Assembly (NCBI RefSeq): GCF_004834005.1
Contig: NZ_STFF01000006.1
Coordinates: 372,001 to 436,000, forward strand
DNA length: 64,000 bases
Source of the DNA: Niastella caeni
GTDB lineage: Bacteria > Bacteroidota > Bacteroidia > Chitinophagales > Chitinophagaceae
Direction: 5' to 3'
The notes under the pieces are model-generated. The model was given only the letters and a program-made list of their open reading frames with translations, ran no database searches and was not told the DNA's origin. Below, one piece after another: positions 44,657 through 53,887 of this stretch (the first letter of the stretch is position 1; each line of letters opens with the position of its first letter). Both the position numbers and the translations under genes were made by a program.

Positions 44657-46907
44657 CTGACCGCGGCCTGTTAACAGGCAATTTCCCAAAACTTACATTA
44701 GGTTTATTCCCCATCACAATTGTCATCGTTCCGCCCTGTGTGATCTGCTTATGGGTGATATAAGTATTGGGCCAGGGTTTGCCATTTAGAATTACGCGTT
44801 GAATATAGATATTCTTTGGACTGTTCTGTAATACTTTTAACGAAAACGTTTTCCCTTTTGGTAGTTGAATGGTGGCTTTATCAAACAGCGGACTGCCCAA
44901 TACATACGCACCACTGGCCGGAAATACGGGATAAAAACCTAATGCGGAGAAAATATACCAGGCCGACATCTGTCCGCAATCTTCATTACCGCTGATGCCA
45001 TCGGTGCTATCGAGGTATTGTTCTTTTAAAATGAAACGAATTTTCTCAGCCGTTTTCCATTGTGCGCCGGCATAGGTATATAAATACGTGGTATGATGAC
45101 CCGGTTCATTGCCATGCGCATATTGCCCGATCATTCCGGAGATATCAGGCGGCGACTGCGGATCGAATTCTATTTTCAGCTTAAAGAATTCATCCAACCG
45201 GTTTACAAACGCGGTGTCTCCGCCTATTAGTTGAATGAGCCCTTCTACATCCTGGGGTACCAGCCAGGTATATTGCCAGGCATTGCCTTCGCAATAATCA
45301 TCTATCCAGGGATGGCTTGTGCGCCCCGGACCAAATGTTTTGTTCCATTCGCCCTGTTCATTCTTCCCTCTGAAAAATTTAGTAGTGCTATCAAAATAAT
45401 GCCGGTAATACCGCGACCGTTTTAAAAACAACTCCGCATCTTCCTTTTTGCCCATTTGCTTTGCCATCAACGCAATGCTGCCATCGCTGATGCAATATTC
45501 CATGGCTTTGGCTACTGATTCCTGCACTTTGTTATGCGGAATGTATTCGAGCGATTTTACATAATCCAGCCCAAACTCATTGCGCAGCGAAGTATTCTTT
45601 ACTGCTTCAAAAGCCAGGGCGGTATCAAAGCCGCGATACCCTTTCAAATAAGCTTCAGCCACTATTTGTACGCCACTCATCCCCGGCATGAGGTTGGTTT
45701 CATTGCCGGCCAGGTGCCAGATGGGTAATTTCCCCTGCTGCTTGTAAATGCGCAGCATGGTGTTGATCATATCATTCACCCTTTCCGGTTGCGTGATGGT
45801 ATACAATGGATTCAAAGCCCGATAGGTATCCCACAAAGAGAAAATAGTATAGTTATTAAAAAAACCTTTGTACACCTTTTTATCAGCGCCCCGGTATTCG
45901 CCATTGGCATCATTAAATAATGCCGGATCGATCATGGTATGATACAATGCAGTATAGAAGATCTTTCTGGCGGTAGCGTCTTTGGTATCGATGACGATCT
46001 TGCCCAGTTCGCGGTTCCATTTGGCATCTGCATCCTTCACCACCTTGTCAAAATTCCAATGTGGTATTTCTGCTGTAATATTCGCCAGTGCATTTTCTGA
46101 GCTAACCGGTGAAATGCCCACCTTGAGCAGGATGGTTGCAGGCGCTTTGTCAAAACTGATGACTCCTTTTATGGCATCTCCCTTCGCCGAATTGCCCGCC
46201 TGCTTTTTTGAACTATCGTACACTTCAAATTGCTGCATGGGAGCCGATAACCGGATCGCAAAATACAACCGCTGATCGGGCGCCCAGCCTTTCGAATAAC
46301 GATATCCCAACAAGGTGGAATCATTTACTTTTTCAAGATATGTATCGGTGGTTTTATCGCCGATGCCTTCTTTCAGATCAATCAACAACCGGGCGACAGT
46401 GTTGGCAGGAAATTTATATTGATGAAAACCCACCCGCTCGGTAGCCGTTAATTGCACCTGTATATTGTAATCATCTAATGTAACGGCATAAAACCCCGGT
46501 TTTACTTTTTCTTTTTTATGGGAGAAGCGGGAAGAAGGACCTGCAGTTGGAGCCTCCGCAGTAACCATACCGGTCTTTACCTGGCCGGTAAAAGGCATAA
46601 TGAGCACATCACCCAGGTCGGGCATACCGGTGCCGCTTAAATGGGTGTGTGAAAAACCTTTGATAATGCTATCCGTATAGTTATACCCTGAGCACCAGTC
46701 CCACCCCCTGAAAATATTATCAGGTCCCAGTTGTACCGCGCCAAAAGGCACATTGGCTCCCAGGAACACGTGCGCATGACCCGCTGTACCAATGTACGGG
46801 TTTACAAGATCAGTAAAGCGCTGCGAAAATGACAAGGAATGGAACAATAAGAAAAAGGAAAACGAAACAATACTTTTAACAATTACCCTACGCATACTAC
46901 CTTTCAT
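44649..46907 (-). CDS. GH92 alpha-mannosidase
   Basis: About 752 residues from the ATG at 46907, which begins MKGSMRRVIVKSIVSF, a usable signal peptide ending LSFSQ; the frame is open to 46946. GH92 features: RFTDLVNPYIGTAGHAHVF, then GANVPFGAVQLGPDN, SLWDTYRALNPLYTI, the acid-bearing NEPGHHTTYLY, and GNEDCGQMSAWYIFSALGF, whose acidic residues bind the catalytic base water and calcium in known structures. GH92 enzymes are calcium-dependent exo-alpha-mannosidases, most often on alpha-1,2 linkages of glycoprotein mannans. Mannosidase beside pectin genes is unusual and suggests use of plant or fungal glycoproteins. Probably first gene of the minus-strand cluster. Confidence 0.92.
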   Translation of the reverse strand: MKGSMRRVIVKSIVSFSFFLLFHSLSFSQRFTDLVNPYIGTAGHAHVFLGANVPFGAVQLGPDNIFRGWDWCSGYNYTDSIIKGFSHTHLSGTGMPDLGDVLIMPFTGQVKTGMVTAEAPTAGPSSRFSHKKEKVKPGFYAVTLDDYNIQVQLTATERVGFHQYKFPANTVARLLIDLKEGIGDKTTDTYLEKVNDSTLLGYRYSKGWAPDQRLYFAIRLSAPMQQFEVYDSSKKQAGNSAKGDAIKGVISFDKAPATILLKVGISPVSSENALANITAEIPHWNFDKVVKDADAKWNRELGKIVIDTKDATARKIFYTALYHTMIDPALFNDANGEYRGADKKVYKGFFNNYTIFSLWDTYRALNPLYTITQPERVNDMINTMLRIYKQQGKLPIWHLAGNETNLMPGMSGVQIVAEAYLKGYRGFDTALAFEAVKNTSLRNEFGLDYVKSLEYIPHNKVQESVAKAMEYCISDGSIALMAKQMGKKEDAELFLKRSRYYRHYFDSTTKFFRGKNEQGEWNKTFGPGRTSHPWIDDYCEGNAWQYTWLVPQDVEGLIQLIGGDTAFVNRLDEFFKLKIEFDPQSPPDISGMIGQYAHGNEPGHHTTYLYTYAGAQWKTAEKIRFILKEQYLDSTDGISGNEDCGQMSAWYIFSALGFYPVFPASGAYVLGSPLFDKATIQLPKGKTFSLKVLQNSPKNIYIQRVILNGKPWPNTYITHKQITQGGTMTIVMGNKPNVSFGKLPVNRPRSGY

Positions 46908-47002
46908 GAAGTTGAATTTACAACAATCTATATATACTTTTTGCAAAATATCAGCCGCAATATAGTGTAGCTGGGAGGATATATGTAATTAGTAAGGAAA
47001 GA

Positions 47003-47031
47003 AAAAGCCTCGTTAATTAAAAGAGGCTTTT
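47003..47031 (-). terminator. Terminator of the glycerol operon
   Basis: AAAAGCCTC (47003-47011) and GAGGCTTTT (47023-47031) are perfect complements around an 11-base AT-rich loop. On the minus strand the stem is followed by a T-rich run. It separates the glycerol operon from the GH92 gene and could also work on the plus strand. Confidence 0.75.
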
Positions 47032-47038
47032 GAAAGTC

Positions 47039-47135
47039 GTGAGTGGTCGGTTGTGAGTGGGTTCCAGAATTTTCGGAATGCTGAAATTTCGGCGGGCTTA
47101 CTCACCATTCACCACTCACCATTCACCAACTCACT
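47039..47135. repeat. Heptad hairpin spanning the GDPD stop codon
   Basis: Left arm heptads of GTGAGTG type (47039-47059) face five phased words CTCACCA / TTCACCA (47101-47135). The TGA stop of the phosphodiesterase gene (47131-47133) lies in the last word. The array lies between the stop and the operon terminator at 47003-47031. Confidence 0.7.
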
Positions 47136-48045
47136 TTCCGATCTCCGCAAAATAATTTGGGTAATCGGTAATGATGCCGTCAACACCGTCTGCTATGAGG
47201 TTTTTCATTTTCTCTTTATCGTTTACCGTCCAGGGAACCAGCTTCATGTTCCTGCTGTGACAAATGTCGGCCATGGCTTTGTTCACCAGGCTGAATTCCG
47301 GGCTATAAATATGCGGGATGAAACCCAGGCTTTTGAGGTTGCTATCGAGATTCTTTCCAGTTGTTAAATAACCGATAACAATACCTGGATGCTTCTTGTG
47401 CACATACTGCAACGGACGCACATCGAAAGATTGAATATAAAAACGGTTACCAATATTCCTGGGCGCTACATCTGCCAACACGGCTTTTACTACTTCTGCC
47501 GGACTTGCATTGTACTTCAGGCTATCGAATCGTAGGGAAGTCTTTAATTCAATATTGTAAATAGGTTTGGGCAGGTTATTCGCAGTTACATATGCTTCTA
47601 CAGAATCTATAAGCTCGCCCAGCAATGGCATGGGCACTTTGATTTTCTGTTGTTGCGGAAAGGCCGGGAATGGTTTGGAACCCACGTCAAATTTGCGGAT
47701 GTCTTCATAGTTCATCTGATGCCAGATGTACTTTTTAGCATCGCCTTTTGCTATTTCACTGCCATCCTCGTACAACGAATGCGTTACATTCACGAAAGGA
47801 TCATGAGCGATCAGTACTTTACCGTCTTTGGTAAGGTATACATCCACTTCAATGCAATTCGCTCCAACTTCAACACCCTTTTTCATGGCGGGAATGGTAT
47901 TCTCCGGCATTAATCCCCGGGTACCGCGGTGGCCTTCTTTGTAAAACGATGGATAATTGGATGGTATTGACACCTTCTTAACTACTATACAGGACGCCAT
48001 ACAACTTGCGACCACTGATAGCACTAAAAAACGATTCACCTTCAT
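47131..48045 (-). CDS. Glycerophosphodiester phosphodiesterase lipoprotein
   Basis: A 304-residue GDPD-family enzyme that hydrolyses glycerophosphodiesters to glycerol 3-phosphate and an alcohol. A lipobox CMASC (Cys19) makes it a periplasmic or surface lipoprotein. Active-site residues are visible: His39-Arg40 in KEGHRGTRG, Glu48-Asn49 in PENTIPA, Glu66 and Asp68 in CIEVDVYL, and His81 in LIAHDP. It is the last gene of the glycerol operon, 31 bases behind glpF. It can feed glycerol 3-phosphate or, after further dephosphorylation, glycerol into the pathway encoded upstream. A GlpQ-like label is reasonable, but orthology was not tested, so I leave the symbol blank. Confidence 0.9.
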   Translation of the reverse strand: MKVNRFLVLSVVASCMASCIVVKKVSIPSNYPSFYKEGHRGTRGLMPENTIPAMKKGVEVGANCIEVDVYLTKDGKVLIAHDPFVNVTHSLYEDGSEIAKGDAKKYIWHQMNYEDIRKFDVGSKPFPAFPQQQKIKVPMPLLGELIDSVEAYVTANNLPKPIYNIELKTSLRFDSLKYNASPAEVVKAVLADVAPRNIGNRFYIQSFDVRPLQYVHKKHPGIVIGYLTTGKNLDSNLKSLGFIPHIYSPEFSLVNKAMADICHSRNMKLVPWTVNDKEKMKNLIADGVDGIITDYPNYFAEIGK

Positions 48046-48060
48046 TATATCGAAATTTTA

Positions 48061-48081
48061 TTTCTGACTTCCGACCTCAGA
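48061..48081. repeat. Short three-unit heptad array over the glpF stop
   Basis: TTTCTGA, CTTCCGA and a third heptad run in phase from 48061 to 48081, the third containing the glpF TGA stop (48077-48079). This is the shortest array I accept. Confidence 0.4.
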
Positions 48082-48814
48082 TATCCCCTTTCAATCCCAG
48101 GTATAAAGTGGCAGCTATAATAGCGCCAATGATGGGACCAATGACCGGTATCCAGGCATATTTCCAGTTACTACTACCCTTCTGTTTAATTGGCAGCAGC
48201 GCATGCACAATACGCGGACCGAGATCGCGGGCCGGGTTAATGGCATAACCGGTTGTGCCTCCTAACGAAAGGCCAATGGCCCACACCAGGAAAGTTACCG
48301 GCAGGGCGCCTAAAGAACCCATTCCGATAGGCGTTTGCGGTTCTCTGATCTCCGCATCGGTGAAATAGAAAATAACAAAGATCAGCACAAATGTGCCGAT
48401 GATCTCACTCAGCAGGTTAAACGTATTATTTCGGATAGCCGGCCCGGTACTGAACACGGCCAACTGCGTATCGGGATCGCTGGTTGAATTGAAATGATCT
48501 CTGTATATCACCCATGCCAGGAAAGAACCCAGCATAGCACCCAACAGTTGGGCCAGTACATACATAGGCACTTCACTCCAATTAAATTTATGGGCCATAG
48601 CCAGGGCTATCGATACCGCCGGATTCAAATGTGCGCCGCTATACGGCCCTGCAATGACCACGCCTACAAATACAGCGAGCGCCCAACCGGTGGTGATCAC
48701 CATCCAGCCACCGCTGTTCCCTTTGGTTCCTTTTAAGATCACATTCGCCACAACGCCAGCACCTAATAAGATCAAAAACATAGTGCCGATTAACTCGGCT
48801 GCAAATGGTGACAT
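48077..48814 (-). CDS. glpF: Glycerol uptake facilitator (MIP/aquaglyceroporin)
   Basis: A 245-residue inner-membrane channel of the major intrinsic protein family, with six predicted helices. Both pore NPA motifs are present: HLNPAVSIAL (64-66) and AINPARDLGPR (193-195). The Asp after the second NPA-Arg is characteristic of glycerol-conducting members rather than pure water channels. It admits glycerol for phosphorylation by GlpK, encoded 180 bases upstream in the same operon. That gap is composed almost entirely of phased word arrays. GDPD follows 31 bases downstream. Length is somewhat shorter than the E. coli protein but normal for the family. Confidence 0.95.
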   Translation of the reverse strand: MSPFAAELIGTMFLILLGAGVVANVILKGTKGNSGGWMVITTGWALAVFVGVVIAGPYSGAHLNPAVSIALAMAHKFNWSEVPMYVLAQLLGAMLGSFLAWVIYRDHFNSTSDPDTQLAVFSTGPAIRNNTFNLLSEIIGTFVLIFVIFYFTDAEIREPQTPIGMGSLGALPVTFLVWAIGLSLGGTTGYAINPARDLGPRIVHALLPIKQKGSSNWKYAWIPVIGPIIGAIIAATLYLGLKGDI

Positions 48815-48829
48815 AAAATCAATTTATTG

Positions 48830-48998
48830 TTTATGGTTTGTGGTTTATAGTTTGTGGTTCGTGAAAACCGCTGCAAGCCGCACGCTTCAGGCAAAATACA
48901 TCGCCTACATCCTGCCATCTTTTGCCTTTCGCTTGTGGCTTGTAGCGTGAAGCTTGTAGCTGTATTCCCATTAGCACATTATCACATTAGCTAATTAT
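48830..48998. repeat. Three arrays filling the glpK-glpF gap
   Basis: Five TTTGTGG-type heptads at 48830-48864. Three GCTGCAA-type heptads at 48870-48890 face five GCTTGTA-type heptads at 48931-48965 (complementary). Four CACATTAG-type octads at 48967-48998, the last containing the glpK TAA stop. The inter-cistronic RNA would be almost wholly hairpin. Confidence 0.75.
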
Positions 48999-50479
48999 TC
49001 CTCAGCCCATGCCTTAGCCGCCTTTATGGCCTTTTGCCAGCCTTTCGTTAACTCAATGGCATTGTTGCTATCGGGTGAAAAACTTTTATTGAGCTTCCAT
49101 TGCTTTTTTATTTCATCAATATTCTTCCAGAACCCTACTGCCAGTCCGGCCAGGTAAGCAGCGCCAATAGCGGTCGTTTCCGTGATCTCCGGTCTTATTA
49201 CCGTTGCCTGCAACACGTTCGCCTGAATTTGCAGTAACAGGTCATTGGAAGTAGCGCCGCCGTCTACCCGAAGCTCTTTAATAGGTGCGCCCGCATCGGC
49301 CTGCATGGCAGTTAATACATCCATGGTTTGCAGCGCAATGCTTTCCAAAGCAGCGCGGGCAATATGGGAAGAAGAAGTGCCGCGGGTAATGCCTACGATG
49401 GTACCCCGTGCATGTTGTTCCCAGTATGGCGCGCCCAATCCTGCAAAGGCCGGAACCAGGTATACGCCGCCGTTATCAGGCACTTTTTTTGCCAGCGCTT
49501 CCACATCAGCAGATTTCTTGATAATGCCCAAACCGTCACGCAGCCATTGCACTACGGCGCCGCCAATGAATATGCTGCCTTCCAGTGCGTATTGTACCTT
49601 TCCATTGATTTGCCAGGCAATGGTTGTTACCAGGTTGTTTTTCGACAGAATGGGTTTATCGCCAATATTCATGAGCATAAAACAACCGGTGCCATACGTG
49701 TTTTTTACCATGCCTTGCTCGGTGCACATTTGCCCGAATAAAGCCGCCTGCTGATCGCCTGCAATACCGGCGATGGGAATTTGCGCAGCGAGTATCTGTT
49801 GATCCGTTTCGCCAAACACTTCACTCGATGAGCGGACCTGGGGTAACATAGAGGCCGGAACATCCAATAACTGCAACAGCTCCTCATCCCATTTACAGGT
49901 GTGAATATTGAACAACATGGTACGGGAAGCGTTGGTGATATCGGTAGCATGTACTTTACCACCCGTTAGTTTGTATACCAGCCAGGTATCGATAGTACCA
50001 AAGGCCAGCTTTCCTTCCTGCGCTTTTTTACGGGCGCCTTCTACATTATCGAGGATCCAGCGGACCTTGGTAGCAGAAAAATAGGCATCAACAATCAACC
50101 CTGTTTTTTCCTGTATCAATTTGCCGGACTGTATTTTCAACTGATCACAAAAAGTAGCGGTACGCCGGTCTTGCCATACGATGGCATTGTGAATGGGGTT
50201 ACCGGTCTCTTTATCCCATACTACGGTTGTTTCGCGTTGGTTGGTGATGCCGATGGCAGCTATATCGGTTGCTTTCAACCCGGCTATGCTCACGGCTTCT
50301 ACTGCCACGGCCAGTTGCGTGGCCCAAATTTCTGCGGCATCATGCTCTACCCAACCTGGTTGCGGGTACAACTGGGTAAATTCTTTTTGAGCAATCGATA
50401 TAATAGATCCTGCATGATCGAAAATGATGGCGCGCGAACTGGTAGTTCCCTGGTCGAATGAAAGAATGTATTTTGGCAT
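48995..50479 (-). CDS. glpK: Glycerol kinase
   Basis: A 494-residue FGGY-family kinase of standard length. It phosphorylates glycerol to sn-glycerol 3-phosphate with ATP in the cytoplasm. Recognised by the N-terminal LSFDQGTTSSRAIIFDH, GITNQRETTVVWDKETGN, GIAGDQQAALFGQM and ELRVDGGATSNDLLLQIQA. It is third in the operon order glpD, metallophosphoesterase, glpK, glpF, GDPD. The product is oxidised by GlpD encoded two genes upstream. Control is likely by the divergent DeoR-type regulator at 54437. The start at 50479 (MPKYILSFDQG) is the only reasonable one. Confidence 0.96.
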   Translation of the reverse strand: MPKYILSFDQGTTSSRAIIFDHAGSIISIAQKEFTQLYPQPGWVEHDAAEIWATQLAVAVEAVSIAGLKATDIAAIGITNQRETTVVWDKETGNPIHNAIVWQDRRTATFCDQLKIQSGKLIQEKTGLIVDAYFSATKVRWILDNVEGARKKAQEGKLAFGTIDTWLVYKLTGGKVHATDITNASRTMLFNIHTCKWDEELLQLLDVPASMLPQVRSSSEVFGETDQQILAAQIPIAGIAGDQQAALFGQMCTEQGMVKNTYGTGCFMLMNIGDKPILSKNNLVTTIAWQINGKVQYALEGSIFIGGAVVQWLRDGLGIIKKSADVEALAKKVPDNGGVYLVPAFAGLGAPYWEQHARGTIVGITRGTSSSHIARAALESIALQTMDVLTAMQADAGAPIKELRVDGGATSNDLLLQIQANVLQATVIRPEITETTAIGAAYLAGLAVGFWKNIDEIKKQWKLNKSFSPDSNNAIELTKGWQKAIKAAKAWAEE

Positions 50480-50576
50480 TGGTACTTTATATTAATCGTT
50501 AGTGTATTATTGAATCGCTGGTGACTTATGTTGCTGTTGCCGGTTACCAAACCGAAATCCCCAAATTGAGCTTTAG

Positions 50577-51995
50577 TTACGCATTGTATTCAGCCGTATA
50601 CTTCTTCCCAAACCGATCCGTTGCTACCACTTTCACCTGTTTAGCCGAGGCAGGGATAACGGCATTGAACAAATGATCTGTTCTCTTGGGTTCGGCAAAA
50701 CCACGCGGCTTGGGCAATTGAGGGCCTTCATATAGCGCAACCGCTAACAGATCAAACCCTTTCTCCTGCTTAAATTGATCATGTCTGGCGCCATCAACAA
50801 AGCATTCCACCGTCCATGCCGGATCATAGTTCCATACATTCACCTGCAGCTTTTTGCTGGCGGCATCCTGGTCCTGCACAAACAAACTTACCTGGTGATC
50901 GGCTTCTTTACCGGTACTCTGATAATACCAGCTCAATTCGGTTCCTTTTACCGAATATACGCCATAACCAGATGGTGTACCATCACCGCAAATGGGACCA
51001 GTCCACCAGGCGCCACAAACCGTGCCATGGTTATGTTCAAAGATATTATCCTTTATTACATTTCGATGGTAATGTGTATGGCCCGACATGATGTGTACAT
51101 TACGGCCTTTCAACACCGCATATAAAGCTTCATTATTTTTTACTTCATTGTGCACGGGAATATGCAAACAAACAATTACCAGGTGATCATCAGGCACAAA
51201 AGAAAGATCTTTCTGCAGCCAGTTCAATTGCTCTTCTGAAATATACCCGTCGTATTCCCTTTCTTTTCCCAGGTAACGTACATCATCTAACACCACATAA
51301 TGTACTTTGCCGCGGTTAAAGGAATACCAGGTAGGACCATAATGTTGTTGAAACGTATCGTCCGACATATCATCGCCGCCCTTGTTATAATCCATATCGT
51401 GGTTACCGATACATTGAAAGAACGGGATACCCATTTTTTCTACGGCAGCATTATAAGCAGGGAATAATTCGTGGCTATCCCATACAATGTCGCCTACAGT
51501 AATACCATGCAGTAAGGCGCCATTGGCGGCCTGTACAAACTTTTGTACGTCGGGTACCGATTCGGTCATCATCCTGTTCACATCTTTCTCATTCTTTACC
51601 TGCGGGTCGGCCCAAATGATGAACTGGTGATTGGTATCATCGGTTGCCAGGGGTTCAAGGTAGAAGTTGATCGCTTTGCGCAGGTTGGTATCCTGTACCA
51701 ACCGGTAATGCCGTGAAAGTCCTTTTTCATGCGTGAACGCATAACCGGCAGGGGTAGAAACAAAGATCGCGGTTGCATTTGGATGCAATTCCATTTCATA
51801 TTTTCCCGACTTATCGGTTGTCACTACGGAATATCCATCACTTACCACCACTCCTTTCAAACCTTTTCCACTTGCCTGCACTTCGCCTTTTATTTTCTTT
51901 TGTGCAGGTATAAACGCTTTTACAGGAGAAAAAGGCGTTACTACCCATCCTGCAGTCAGCCAACCAAGAGAAGCAATGAATTTGCGTCGTTTCAT
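50577..51995 (-). CDS. Calcineurin-like metallophosphoesterase, exported
   Basis: A 472-residue phosphoesterase with a twin-Arg-like or Sec signal (MKRRKFIASLGWLTAGW), an N-terminal beta domain (about 30-115) and a C-terminal beta domain (about 370-472) around the catalytic core. All metal-binding motifs are present: Asp130 in IIWADPQ, Asp169 in VGDIVWD, Asn198-His199-Asp200 in GNHD, His278 in CLHIP, and His306/His308 in SGHTHYH. The substrate is unknown. Its place between glpD and glpK suggests that it releases glycerol from exported glycerol phosphates or phospholipid head groups, complementing the GDPD lipoprotein (inference). Confidence 0.85.
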   Translation of the reverse strand: MKRRKFIASLGWLTAGWVVTPFSPVKAFIPAQKKIKGEVQASGKGLKGVVVSDGYSVVTTDKSGKYEMELHPNATAIFVSTPAGYAFTHEKGLSRHYRLVQDTNLRKAINFYLEPLATDDTNHQFIIWADPQVKNEKDVNRMMTESVPDVQKFVQAANGALLHGITVGDIVWDSHELFPAYNAAVEKMGIPFFQCIGNHDMDYNKGGDDMSDDTFQQHYGPTWYSFNRGKVHYVVLDDVRYLGKEREYDGYISEEQLNWLQKDLSFVPDDHLVIVCLHIPVHNEVKNNEALYAVLKGRNVHIMSGHTHYHRNVIKDNIFEHNHGTVCGAWWTGPICGDGTPSGYGVYSVKGTELSWYYQSTGKEADHQVSLFVQDQDAASKKLQVNVWNYDPAWTVECFVDGARHDQFKQEKGFDLLAVALYEGPQLPKPRGFAEPKRTDHLFNAVIPASAKQVKVVATDRFGKKYTAEYNA

Positions 51996-52022
51996 AATAC
52001 AGATTTAGAATACAGCTCCAGG

Positions 52023-52296
52023 CTACACGCTGCAAGCTTCAAGCAAATACAGAATACAGCAGTAAGCTGTAAACTATAAGGGAATACAGTTTATAGTTTA
52101 TTTCCAGGGTTCAAGAGACGCCAACAACAATGTTCTGGTTGCAAGCATTTGATCAAAGCTTTACACAAACGTTTGCATAATCTGCTTTCAGCAGAGAGCT
52201 CAGAGCTTACGGCTTACGGCTTGCGGCTTACTGCTTACGGCTTATAGCTTATGGCTTACAGCTTGAAGCTTGAAGCTTGCAGCTTTCGGCTTGCAC
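52023..52296. repeat. 14-unit heptad array (GCTTACG) with opposing arm
   Basis: Fourteen consecutive heptads in perfect phase at 52199-52296, thirteen beginning GCTT (consensus GCTTACG). A shorter opposing arm at 52023-52050 has GCTGCAA and GCTTCAA words, whose complements appear in the long arm (GCTTGAA). Between them lies AAACTATAA (52072-52080) with its exact complement (52092-52100). The 317-base gap between the metallophosphoesterase start and the glpD stop contains no gene. Confidence 0.8.
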
Positions 52297-52312
52297 AGTT
52301 CCCTACAAAATA

Positions 52313-53887
52313 CTATTGCAACAAGTATCCCTGCGCTAACTTAGTATATGCCTCCACCTGCTCCTGCACCCAGTTATTATCTTTTTGTAATTCTTTCGCC
52401 ATAATGGTAGCCACCGGTTCCGCCATACGAATACTTTCCCGCGCATCTAACAACAACGCCCGGGTACGGCGCGATAATACATCTTCTACGGTTCGCGCCA
52501 TTTCATGCCGCACTGCCCAGATCACCTGCGCTTCGTGTATTTGCAGGCTTTTGCTGAGCCATTCGTTGGAATGACCATTCATCAATGCTTTTACCTTTAC
52601 GGTATCACTCCCATAGAAATATAATGGATCGCTCAAATTCACATCGGTTAGGGCTCCATGTATGGCCAATTGCCTGGTAGCTGTTTTCTTATGCGGCCAC
52701 TGCAATTCTTTTTCTATCCGGTCAACCATATCCTCGCCCATTTTTCGGTAGGTGGTCCATTTACCGCCTAAAATGGTAAAGAGATGGGAAGGTGTAACCA
52801 TGATCTTATGACTGCGGGAGATCTCTTTTGTTTTCTGATTATCGTTTGTGGGAGCCGCCAACGGACGCAATCCGGCAAAAACGCTTAATACGTCACTTCG
52901 TTTGGGCTGCTGCACAAAATAACGCGAAGCATTTTCGAGAATGAACGCAATCTCTTTTTCCAGCGCCTGCGGTTCTAACGAAGCTTCATTCACCGGCGTA
53001 TCTGTTGTACCCACCACCACTTTATTATGCCAGGGTACTGCAAACAGCACACGTCCATCACTGGTAGCAGGGATCATCAAAGCATCATTAGCCGGATAGA
53101 ATTTTTTATCCAGAACAAGGTGTACGCCCTGGCTGGCTGTAATGCTTTTGGAACCGGTGGGGTTATCCATTTGCAGGATGGCATCAACAAACACCCCGGT
53201 AGCGTTGATCACCGCTTTTGCCTTGCAGGTAAATTGGCGGTTGGTTTCTGTGTCGGTAATTTTTACACCTGAAATATGCTGACCATCCTCTTTAATTAGC
53301 CCGGTTACTTTCGTGTAGTTCAGGGCAACGCCACCTTGTTCAATAATGGTTTGCACCAGGTTAATGGCCAGGCGCGAATCATCAAACTGGCCATCGTGGT
53401 ACATAACCCCGCCAACCAAACCTTCCGTTTTTATGTTGGGCAGTTTTTGAAGGGCTTTTGTCCGCGAAATAAAAACAGAGGATCCCAGGCTCAGGGTGCC
53501 CGAGATCCAATCATATAGTTTAAGTCCGATGGTATATTTCAGCCGGTCCCACCAGGTATAGATGGGTATAATAAAAGTTTGGTTCTTTACCAGGTGCGGT
53601 GCGTTGCGCCATAACAGACCGCGTTCAATGCTGGCCTCTCTAACCAGTTGAATATCGCCTTGCGCCAGGTATCGTACCCCGCCATGCACCAGTTTGGTGC
53701 TGCGGCTGGAGGTGCCTTTGGCAAAATCGGCCTGTTCAATTAATAATGCAGAATATCCCCTGCTAACTGCTTCAAGAGCAATACCTAACCCGGTTGCTCC
53801 ACCCCCGATCACAATCAAATCCCATTCCTTTTGTGTGGTCAGCTTGTTTATCAGGGTATTACGATTCTGTACGGCTTCAACTTCCAT
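52313..53887 (-). CDS. glpD: Glycerol-3-phosphate dehydrogenase (FAD)
   Basis: A 524-residue flavoprotein that oxidises glycerol 3-phosphate to dihydroxyacetone phosphate and passes electrons to quinone at the inner membrane. FAD-binding opening: WDLIVIGGGATGLGIALEA (Gly28-Gly33), then the family signature GTSSRSTKLVHGGVRYL. The C-terminal cap (VIWAVRHEMARTVEDVLSRR) is that of GlpA/GlpD. First gene of the operon, divergent from the regulator glpR; the 549-base region between them should hold the control sites. The long repeat array follows its stop. Start at 53887 (MEVEAVQNRN) is consistent with the family. Confidence 0.95.
   Translation of the reverse strand: MEVEAVQNRNTLINKLTTQKEWDLIVIGGGATGLGIALEAVSRGYSALLIEQADFAKGTSSRSTKLVHGGVRYLAQGDIQLVREASIERGLLWRNAPHLVKNQTFIIPIYTWWDRLKYTIGLKLYDWISGTLSLGSSVFISRTKALQKLPNIKTEGLVGGVMYHDGQFDDSRLAINLVQTIIEQGGVALNYTKVTGLIKEDGQHISGVKITDTETNRQFTCKAKAVINATGVFVDAILQMDNPTGSKSITASQGVHLVLDKKFYPANDALMIPATSDGRVLFAVPWHNKVVVGTTDTPVNEASLEPQALEKEIAFILENASRYFVQQPKRSDVLSVFAGLRPLAAPTNDNQKTKEISRSHKIMVTPSHLFTILGGKWTTYRKMGEDMVDRIEKELQWPHKKTATRQLAIHGALTDVNLSDPLYFYGSDTVKVKALMNGHSNEWLSKSLQIHEAQVIWAVRHEMARTVEDVLSRRTRALLLDARESIRMAEPVATIMAKELQKDNNWVQEQVEAYTKLAQGYLLQ

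Noticed and set aside
52199..52296. CRISPR array
   Set aside because: Units are seven bases with no spacers and no cas genes nearby; this is a phased word array.
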